The position numbers and the translations under genes are program-made. A stretch of 55,855 bases of DNA from Streptomyces iconiensis (GTDB lineage Bacteria > Actinomycetota > Actinomycetes > Streptomycetales > Streptomycetaceae): assembly GCF_028657195.3 (NCBI RefSeq), contig NZ_JANCPR020000061.1, positions 1 to 55,855 on the forward strand, written 5' to 3'. The notes beneath the pieces were generated by a model. It did not search any database, was not told the DNA's origin, and worked only from the letters and a program-made list of their open reading frames with translations. Below are positions 36,234-42,857 of this stretch, piece after piece (within the stretch, counting starts at the first letter, position 1; each line of letters starts with the position of its first letter).

Positions 36234-36926
36234 TCAGTCCGCTGGGCGCAGCTGGGGGGCGCCGTCCGGGCCCGTGTGCTCCTCGTAGCGCTCGCCCGTT
36301 TCGGGGCACTCCCACAGGCCGGCGCGTACTCCAGGGCTGAGCCTGGTGCCGGCCCTGCCCACCCAGCCGACGCGGCGCGCGGGCACACCCACCACGAGCG
36401 CGTGGTCGGGTACGTCGGCCGTGACAACGGCGCCTGCCGCCACCATCGCCCAGCGGCCCACGCGTACCGGCGCCACGCACACCGAGCGGGCTCCGAGCGA
36501 GGCGCCCTCGCCGACGGTGACCCCGACGGCCTCCCAGTCGCCCGCGCGCTTGGGGGTGCCTTCGGGATCGACGGAGCGCGGGTTGCGGTCGTTGGTGAGG
36601 ACCACGGCGGGGCCCACGAAGACGCCCTCGCCCAGCTCGGCGGGCTCGTAGACCAGGGCGAAGTTCTGGAGCTTGCTGCGGGCCCCGATCCGCACGCCGG
36701 CGCCCACGTAGGCGCCCCGCCCGACCACACAGTCCTCGCCGAGCACCGCACCCTCGCGGATCTGGGCCAGCTCCCACACGGTCGTGCCGTCCCCGACGAG
36801 GGCCTGCCCGGACACCTGAGCGCCGGGCATCGTACGGACGGCTCCGGCGCTCCCCTGCGCCGGGGTCGCGCCATCTGACGGGTTGCGGGGCGCTTCGGGG
36901 GACTCGGGCGCTTCGGTGGTGGTCAT
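36234..36926 (-). CDS. Left-handed beta-helix N-acetyltransferase, WbpD-like
   Basis: 230 residues. From about 35 on, hexapeptide repeats ([VIL]GxGxxV pattern: ALVGDGTTVWELAQIREGAVLG, GRGAYVGAGVRIG) form a left-handed beta helix, interrupted by KLQNFALVYEPAELG and VFVGPAVVLTNDRNPRS, which closely follow WbpD-type acetyltransferases of 2,3-diamino uronic acids. It should use acetyl-CoA to acetylate the 3-amino group produced by the aminotransferase. The N-terminal 30 residues are disordered-looking. The C-terminus (LWECPETGERYEE) is a short extra tail. It is the first gene of the minus-strand block, divergent from the AftB-like gene. Confidence 0.87.
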   Translation of the reverse strand: MTTTEAPESPEAPRNPSDGATPAQGSAGAVRTMPGAQVSGQALVGDGTTVWELAQIREGAVLGEDCVVGRGAYVGAGVRIGARSKLQNFALVYEPAELGEGVFVGPAVVLTNDRNPRSVDPEGTPKRAGDWEAVGVTVGEGASLGARSVCVAPVRVGRWAMVAAGAVVTADVPDHALVVGVPARRVGWVGRAGTRLSPGVRAGLWECPETGERYEEHTGPDGAPQLRPAD

Positions 36927-37219
36927 ACGGGGCTCGCTCTCTGTGCGTTCGCGTACGGGCCTGCAGCTGCTCGCTGTCGACGGGGTGACGGCCGTGGAGA
37001 GCCCGCCGATGCCGGGGACGGGAGGACGAAGGGCCAGGGGGACGGAGGGACGGAGGGACGGAGGGACGGCCGCTGGTGCCGAGGATGGACGCGGCGCGTG
37101 GCGCGCGCAGCCACCGGCACGCCGACCTGCTGCGCGCCCATGGGCCGCACGGGTGACCGGGGACCCGAGCGCGTGCCGTCCGCGAGCGGCCCGCTCACGG
37201 GCGGGCGAAGGTGGGCGTT
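36927..37219. promoter_or_regulatory. Divergent region between WbpD-like and AftB-like genes, with 8-bp tandem repeat
   Basis: The 293-bp space between two divergent starts should hold promoters for both. It contains four tandem copies of an 8-bp unit, GGGACGGA, near 37038-37069. The ribosome site GAAGGTGG for the plus-strand gene is at its right end. I could not place -10/-35 elements. Confidence 0.45.
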
Positions 37220-39040
37220 ATGTCCCGCTCCGATCAGATCTCCGTCCCCCAAACCGCCCGGGAATCACGGGCCTTCGGCCTGCCGGGCACGCTGGCCCAG
37301 TGGTGGAACGCGCTCGCCGTCGGCGCCTGCGGCCTCACCGTTCTGGTGCTCGGCTACCAGCGCCGCTGGACGAACGACGACGCGCTGATCTACACCCGCG
37401 CGGTCCGCCAGATCCTCGCGGGCAACGGCCCTGTCTACAACATCGGCGAGCGCGCGGAGACCTCCACCGGAACGCTGTGGCAGTGGATGCTCGCCACCGG
37501 GAGTGCGATCCCCGGAGTGACCGACCCCTTGCGGCTGGCCGTCGCGCTCGGACTCCTGCTGACCGTGGCGGGCTACTTGCTCGCACTGGACGGCACGCGC
37601 CGGATGGTGCGTACGCGCCGTCCCGCGGGAGCACTGCTGCCCGTGGGAGTGCTGCTCCTGCTGCCGCTGGCGGCGACCTGGGACTACGCCACCTCCGGGC
37701 TGGAAACCGGGCTGTCCTTCGCCTGGCTCGGCGGTTCCTGGTGGCTACTGGTACGCGCACGGGCCGCGCTCGGCCGCGCGGCGGTTCCCCGGGCGTCCGG
37801 GCCGGCACTGCCGCTGGCCGCCGCCTTCGTGTTCGGCCTCGGCCCGCTCGTACGGCCGGACCTGGCACTGGTCAGCGGGGTGTTCCTGGTGGCGATGTGG
37901 CTGATGTGGCGCCCCTCGCTGCGCAGGACCCTCAGCTGGGCCTGCGCCGCAGGCGTGCTTCCTGTGGCGTACGAGATCTTCCGTGCGGGCTACTACGGGG
38001 TGCTCGTTCCCCTGCCGGCGCTCGCCAAGGAGGCTTCGGGCACCCAGTGGGAGTACGGCTTCAACTACCTGCTCAACACCCTTGTGCCCTACTGCCTTTG
38101 GATTCCCCTGACCCTGCTGGCCGCGTTCGCCGTACGCGTGCTGGTCCTGCGGAGGCGGCGTGACCCGCGCCGGGAACGGAGTCGACGGGGGCCTGCGGAC
38201 AGGGCCGACGCACTACTGGTGGCCGCCCCCGTGGTGGCGGGGCTGCTCTCCGCGTTCTTCGTCGTGAAGATCGGCGGCGACTTCATGCACGGCCGGATGG
38301 TGCTGCCCGCGCTCTTCCTGGGGATGCTCCCGGTCTTTCTGATGCCCTACAGGCGCCCCGTAGCCGTGCTCGCGGGGACCGTCGGTGTATGGGCGGTCGT
38401 CTGCGTCGCGCTGTTGCGCCCGCCGCTGGACAGCCCGGACTCGCGCCTCGTCTTCGACTCGCGCACCCTCTACGCGCGCGGTCTGGGCGAGCACCCGGTC
38501 AGCCAGTCCGCACACACGGAGCGCCACTCCGGCTTCCCTGACGCCGTACGCGGGACCCGGCGCGCGGGGAAGCACGGCCTGGTGCTGCGCCTGCCGTACG
38601 ACGCCGGATTCCCCGTCGTACCGCTCGCGCCGCGCGTACGGGCACCGATCGCGGGGGCCGAGGCGCGGCTCGGCAGCGCAGGCGCCGTGCTGCCGCTGGA
38701 CGGGCGCGTCGTCGACCTCCTCGGCCTGGGCAACCCGCTGGGCGCCCACACGGAGCCCACGAGCCACCGCAAGGCGGGCCACGAGAAGCCGCTGCACCGC
38801 GCCTGGGTACTGGCCGACCTCACGGCGCCCGGCACCCCCGTGCCCGAGGGCGTCGAACCGCGCCATGTGGCCGCGGCCCGTCACGCGCTCACCTGTGGCC
38901 CCGTCCCCGAACTCCTCGCGTCGACGCGTGCGCCCCTGACCGCCTCCCGCTTCCTCGACAACCTCACGGGCGCCTGGTCCCGCACCCAACTGCGCATTCC
39001 GGCCCACCCGGTGCGGGCCGAGCGCGAACTGTGCGGTTAG
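37220..39040 (+). CDS. AftB-like terminal arabinofuranosyltransferase (GT-C membrane enzyme)
   Basis: 606 residues. About ten membrane helices make the first two thirds; the last third (from about 410) is a periplasmic-side domain. It follows mycobacterial AftB (Rv3805c) along its length: YQRRWTNDDALIYTRAVRQI with the catalytic-type Asp53-Asp54 in the first loop, LAGNGPVYNIGERAETSTGT, LPVAYEIFRAGYYGVLVP, ALAKEASG, GGDFMHGRMVLPALF, and VDLLGLGNPLGAHTE in the soluble part. AftB transfers arabinofuranose from decaprenyl-phosphoryl-arabinose to the ends of arabinan. The matching donor pathway is encoded at 12.6-17.2 kb. ATG 37220 is preceded by GAAGGTGG. The acceptor in this organism is unknown. 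Confidence 0.88.
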   Translation: MSRSDQISVPQTARESRAFGLPGTLAQWWNALAVGACGLTVLVLGYQRRWTNDDALIYTRAVRQILAGNGPVYNIGERAETSTGTLWQWMLATGSAIPGVTDPLRLAVALGLLLTVAGYLLALDGTRRMVRTRRPAGALLPVGVLLLLPLAATWDYATSGLETGLSFAWLGGSWWLLVRARAALGRAAVPRASGPALPLAAAFVFGLGPLVRPDLALVSGVFLVAMWLMWRPSLRRTLSWACAAGVLPVAYEIFRAGYYGVLVPLPALAKEASGTQWEYGFNYLLNTLVPYCLWIPLTLLAAFAVRVLVLRRRRDPRRERSRRGPADRADALLVAAPVVAGLLSAFFVVKIGGDFMHGRMVLPALFLGMLPVFLMPYRRPVAVLAGTVGVWAVVCVALLRPPLDSPDSRLVFDSRTLYARGLGEHPVSQSAHTERHSGFPDAVRGTRRAGKHGLVLRLPYDAGFPVVPLAPRVRAPIAGAEARLGSAGAVLPLDGRVVDLLGLGNPLGAHTEPTSHRKAGHEKPLHRAWVLADLTAPGTPVPEGVEPRHVAAARHALTCGPVPELLASTRAPLTASRFLDNLTGAWSRTQLRIPAHPVRAERELCG

Positions 39041-39068
39041 GGCGCGGGCCCGCTGCCGGCCGGTGTCC

Positions 39069-39133
39069 GCCGCGCGGCCAGGGTCTGCCGCGGGGCGTCT
39101 GCCGGGCGTCTGCCGCGCGGCCAGGGTCTGCCG
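39069..39133. repeat. 22-bp direct repeat in a convergent gap
   Basis: An identical 22-bp sequence starting GCCGCGCGGCCAGGG occurs at 39069-39090 and 39112-39133, with a diverged third copy running into the end of the methyltransferase gene. It fills most of the 98-bp space between convergent genes. Confidence 0.85.
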
Positions 39134-39138
39134 GGCGG

Positions 39139-40071
39139 TCAGGGCCTGCCGGAACGCCGGCGCGCGCTCACGAGGGCGCGGGTGACGACGGGGGGCAGCA
39201 GGTCGACGGCGACCTTCCGTGCCATGCCGCGGCGCCGGGGAGCCGCCTCGGGCGTAAGCAGCGCCTGACCGCGCGCGTGCCGCGAGGCGGGCACCTCGGG
39301 CGCGTCCGCCTTCTTGGCGCCGACGAGCAGCATCCGGCGCCCCGCGACCACCTGCCACTGCAACCAGCACTTGCCGCGCGCCGTCAGCGCCGCGTGCAGC
39401 GCGTCCTGCCAGGGCTCCGCCTCCCCCCACGTCCCGTAGAACTTGTGCCCGGACACGCACACGGGCCGCAGCCCGCTCTCCAGGACCGCCTGCCAGGTCG
39501 CGCAGGCGACGCCGGGGGTGTGCTCGGAGCGGTAGTCGTCCAGGACGACGATCCCGCCGGGCGCCAGGACCTGCCTGGCGGCGCCGATGTCGCCGTGCAC
39601 GTGCTCGTACAGGTGCGAGGCGTCGACGTGGACGAAGCGGCAGCTGTCCGGCGTGATCTCGCGCGGCACCACGGAGGTCGGGGCCTGCACGATGCGGGGC
39701 AGGTCGTCGTGGAACGAGAGGAAGTTCGCCTCGAAGGCACGCCGGGTGAGCGTCGCGTAGGAGCCGCGCATCTCCCGTCCGTTGGCCTCGTCGGGCGCCT
39801 CGGAGTCGAAGAGGTCGCAGACGGTGAACTTCTCCTCGGGCGTATCCAGGTAGGCGCGCATCATGACGGCGCTCTTGCCCATGTAGGAGCCCATCTCCAG
39901 CAGGTCGCCCCGCTGTCCGAGCTGCCGCTGCCGTTGCAGGAACCAGTCGAAGAGGATGACGTCCGTGCGGTAGAACCAGCCGGGGACGTCGTAGAAGGAA
40001 CGCGGTTCGGGCAGCTCCCGTCCGGGCTGCGGCGGCTGCCCGGAACGGGGTGCGGAGGTCGCGGTGGTCAT
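39139..40071 (-). CDS. Class I SAM-dependent methyltransferase (Methyltransf_24 / CmcI-like)
   Basis: 310 residues. Motif I is GDLLEMGSYMGKSAVMM (about 70-86), the acidic post-motif FTVCDLF, then FVHVDASHLYEHVHGDIG with the D-x-x-H arrangement of Methyltransf_24/TylF/CmcI proteins, and APGGIVVLDDY. Members methylate hydroxyls of sugars or related metabolites, often with metal. Beside polymer acyltransferases and the arabinosyltransferase it may O-methylate a sugar of the polymer (inference). Start chosen at MTTATSAPR behind GAGGAGA; the frame is open 26 codons further. Substrate unknown. Confidence 0.8.
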   Translation of the reverse strand: MTTATSAPRSGQPPQPGRELPEPRSFYDVPGWFYRTDVILFDWFLQRQRQLGQRGDLLEMGSYMGKSAVMMRAYLDTPEEKFTVCDLFDSEAPDEANGREMRGSYATLTRRAFEANFLSFHDDLPRIVQAPTSVVPREITPDSCRFVHVDASHLYEHVHGDIGAARQVLAPGGIVVLDDYRSEHTPGVACATWQAVLESGLRPVCVSGHKFYGTWGEAEPWQDALHAALTARGKCWLQWQVVAGRRMLLVGAKKADAPEVPASRHARGQALLTPEAAPRRRGMARKVAVDLLPPVVTRALVSARRRSGRP

Positions 40072-40209
40072 GGGGAGTGGGTCTCCTCTGGTGACGGTGG
40101 CGTTCGAGGGGCCTCTGGCCTGTATAGGGGTCAGGAACGGGCGGCGCATCCGTGCACGCGTACGGTCGGGAGACCTTCCGCGCGGCGCCGTCCGCCAGCC
40201 ACCGGAAGT

Positions 40210-41463
40210 TCAGCCACCGTTACGGCCCTGACCGGTCGGGGCCACGGCCGCTCTCTCCTTCTCCGGTGCGAGCCACGAGGGGAAGCGCGGCTGGATGACC
40301 GGCCACAGGACACGCCGTACGGGTGCGGCGGCCAGGAGCACGGCGAGCGCTCCGGCGAGGAGCGTCGTGGCAGCCGCCGCGAGGAGACCGCCCGGGAGCA
40401 CCGCCTTGTAACCCCCCAGCCCTTCGACGGACTTGAGCACCAGGCCGTGCAGCAGGAACGGGTAGAGCGTGCAGGCGCCCAGCGCGGTGAACCCGGTGCG
40501 CCGTGACGGCACCAGGGCGAGGAAGGCGGCTACGAGTACCGCGCTGACGCCGAACAGCGCGACCCGTACACCTACGTAGAACAGCGGCGGCACCCCGATC
40601 TGCGCGCTGCCCAGGTCCATCAGCAGCCATCCCCGCGTCACCTGGGGCGCCACCCACCACGCGCCGGCCGCGCCCGCGACCATCACGGGCAGTGCCCATC
40701 TGCGCGCCGCCGGGTTGCGCAGGGGCCGCAGGTGGTCGGAGCGCAGCCGCAGCCCGAGCACGAACCACGGCCACAGCATCAGCACCCGCGAGAGCGCCAG
40801 TTCGTTCCCCAGGTCCATCAGTCCGGCCAGCACCGAAAGGGCGGCGGCGAACACCACGGGCCACCGCACAGCGCGCCACAGGGGCGCCGTCAGCCGCCAC
40901 ACGAAGAGCGCGGCCAGGAACCAGCACACATGGCGCGGTTCGGTGGGGGTGAGCGCGTAGGGCTGATCCCAGCAGAGGGTGTAGACACCCGCGTAGGCGG
41001 CCTCGAAGACGAGGTAGGGCAGCAGAACACCCGCCAGTAGTCTGCGGATCTGATCGGGCCGCCCGGTGAAACCGCGCGAGAAGTAGCCGCACAGCAGCAC
41101 GAGGGCCGGCATGTGGATGGCGTACACCAGGAGGTAGGCCGCCTTGACGCCGAGCATCGCGTCGGCAAGGGGCGTCCAGTTGTGCCCCAGTACGACGAGG
41201 ACGACCAGGACGAACTTCGCGTTGTCGAGGAACGGGTCGCGCCCGTTGTGACTCCCGGCCGCCGAGGCACCGTTGGGCCACCTGAACCGGGGGTGCCGGG
41301 CGCCTCCTGGCCGCTCGGGCGCGGGAGCAGCGGCGGGGGCCGCTCCGCCGGGCGAGGGCCCTGGCAGCGCGGGGAGCGAGGTCGATGCAGTCGCTGCTGT
41401 GGGGAGTGGAGAGGCGGTCGCGCCACGCGCCGCTCGGGTCTCTGTGGAAGGGTCCCAGGCCAT
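40210..41463 (-). CDS. Membrane acyltransferase family 3 (fucose 4-O-acetylase-like), copy 1
   Basis: 417 residues. After about 70 low-complexity residues comes RDPFLDNAKFVLVVLVVLGH with the family His, then VYAIHMPALVLLCGYFSRGF, PYLVFEAAYAG, and about ten membrane helices. The DNxKxxL...GH opening and CGYFSRGF are typical of the COG3594-type O-acetylases. Likely adds acetyl groups to a surface glycan. The start codon is directly at the end of the upstream paralogue: the sequence GTGATG offers GTG 41466 or ATG 41463; I prefer the ATG because AAGGA is 7 bases before it. Tandem duplicate of the next gene. Confidence 0.87.
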   Translation of the reverse strand: MAWDPSTETRAARGATASPLPTAATASTSLPALPGPSPGGAAPAAAPAPERPGGARHPRFRWPNGASAAGSHNGRDPFLDNAKFVLVVLVVLGHNWTPLADAMLGVKAAYLLVYAIHMPALVLLCGYFSRGFTGRPDQIRRLLAGVLLPYLVFEAAYAGVYTLCWDQPYALTPTEPRHVCWFLAALFVWRLTAPLWRAVRWPVVFAAALSVLAGLMDLGNELALSRVLMLWPWFVLGLRLRSDHLRPLRNPAARRWALPVMVAGAAGAWWVAPQVTRGWLLMDLGSAQIGVPPLFYVGVRVALFGVSAVLVAAFLALVPSRRTGFTALGACTLYPFLLHGLVLKSVEGLGGYKAVLPGGLLAAAATTLLAGALAVLLAAAPVRRVLWPVIQPRFPSWLAPEKERAAVAPTGQGRNGG

Positions 41464-42644
41464 CACGCCGTCCTTGGCTCACTCGTTCCGGGCGAGCGCC
41501 GCCCGCGCCGGAGCCTGTGGAGGCCCGGCAGGCGCGGCTCGATCAGTGGCCGCGCGAGCCGTCGTACGGGCGCGGTCGACAGCAGCACGGCGGCTCCGGC
41601 CCCGCAGGCCGTCAGCAGAACCGCGCCGAAGGGCCCCCAGGGCCGCAGCGGCGCGTCCCAGCCGTAGGCGTGCGCTGCGGTCGTGAGCAGTCCGTGCAGC
41701 AGATACGGGTACAAGGTCACGGCGCCCAGCGCGGTCAGCCACAGGCGGCGCCTCGGCACCAGTGCGAGGAAGGCGGCCGTCATCAGCGCGCCCGCCGCGA
41801 ACAGCCCGGTCCTGACCGCGAGGTACGGGACCAGGTCGGCGCCCAGCGCGTGCTGCCCGTAGCTCATCCACAGCCAGTGCACATCGGTGCCGGGTGCCAG
41901 CGCGTACGCCGCCGCGGCGCCGGCGAGGAGCGGGAGCGGCGCCCACAGCCGGGGCCGGCGGCGCTCGCGCAGCCACGCGAAGTGCTCGGGCCGCAGCCGC
42001 AGCCCGAGCACGAACCAGGGCAGGAACATCAGTACGCGGGGCAGCGCCAGGTCGTACCCCATGGTGGTCGTCCCGGCCGCCAGCGAGATGACGGCGGCCA
42101 CCGGCACGGGCCACGGCACCGTCCGCCACAGGGGCACGGTCAAGCGCCACACGAAGAGCGCCATCAGGAACCAGCACAGGAACGTCGGCTCGGTCGGCGT
42201 CAGCGCGAAGGGCCTGCCCCAGGCGAGGCTCTGGAGCGCCGTGTAGAGCGCCTCGAAGAGCAGATACGGCAGCAGGACCCCGGTGAGCAGCCTGCGCACC
42301 TGTGCGGGCCGCCCGGTGAAACCCCGCGAGAAGTAGCCGCTGAGCAGCACGAAGGCCGGCATGTGGAAAACGGTGATCCACAGGTAGCCGGCCTTGACCG
42401 TGCGCGAGCCCTCGACCAGCCCCATCGGCCAGGTGTGCCCGACGACGACCAGCACGATCAGCAGGAACTTCGCGTTGTCGAGGAACGGGTCCCGAGCACG
42501 GCCGCCGCTCGCTCTGCCCGGCGCCACCCGCTCTCCCCTGCCCCCGTGCGCCGGGGGCTCCCCGGGCTCTCCGGGCACGGCTGGAGCGGCGGGCCGACTG
42601 CGCCCGCCGCCCGTTCCGGCTCGGTCGATGATCTCGGAGGCCAT
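41463..42644 (-). CDS. Membrane acyltransferase family 3 (fucose 4-O-acetylase-like), copy 2
   Basis: 393 residues and clear paralogue of the gene downstream: RDPFLDNAKFLLIVLVVVGH, FHMPAFVLLSGYFSRGFTG, PYLLFEALYTALQSL, PRVLMFLPWFVLGLRLRPEH. The two share all core motifs and differ mostly in the disordered N-termini. No ribosome site is visible before the ATG at 42644, so translation may be leaderless, or start at an internal GTG (VAPGRASGG) that has AGGGGAG upstream. Tandem copies suggest acetylation of two positions or two sugars. Confidence 0.87.
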   Translation of the reverse strand: MASEIIDRAGTGGGRSRPAAPAVPGEPGEPPAHGGRGERVAPGRASGGRARDPFLDNAKFLLIVLVVVGHTWPMGLVEGSRTVKAGYLWITVFHMPAFVLLSGYFSRGFTGRPAQVRRLLTGVLLPYLLFEALYTALQSLAWGRPFALTPTEPTFLCWFLMALFVWRLTVPLWRTVPWPVPVAAVISLAAGTTTMGYDLALPRVLMFLPWFVLGLRLRPEHFAWLRERRRPRLWAPLPLLAGAAAAYALAPGTDVHWLWMSYGQHALGADLVPYLAVRTGLFAAGALMTAAFLALVPRRRLWLTALGAVTLYPYLLHGLLTTAAHAYGWDAPLRPWGPFGAVLLTACGAGAAVLLSTAPVRRLARPLIEPRLPGLHRLRRGRRSPGTSEPRTA

Positions 42645-42857
42645 TGATCAGACAGTAAGCGCGGTGTCACGCGCTCCCGGCGCGGCATGCCGCCGCAGGC
42701 CCGAATGAGGGACAGACCAGCGGATAGGACCCCATATAGCGCCCCGGACATCCCGCAGGAATAATGGCGCAACACAGGCATCACGCGGCCCTCGGCCGTG
42801 CTGCCCCCGCACCACCGCACCGCTGCACCACCGCACGCGACAGAAGCGGAGTCCGCG
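42645..42857. promoter_or_regulatory. Divergent promoter region (acyltransferase pair / GT4 gene)
   Basis: 213 bp between divergent starts. It includes an AT-rich stretch around CCATATAGC (42730-42738) that may be a -10 region, and a repeated GCACCACCGCAC near 42807 and 42824. No promoter pair could be fixed. Confidence 0.35.

Noticed and set aside
41385..42647. Plus-strand frame of about 420 codons opposite the acyltransferase genes
   Set aside because: Composition is Arg/Gln/Pro-rich and it mirrors two real membrane-protein genes; third-position GC supports the minus strand.
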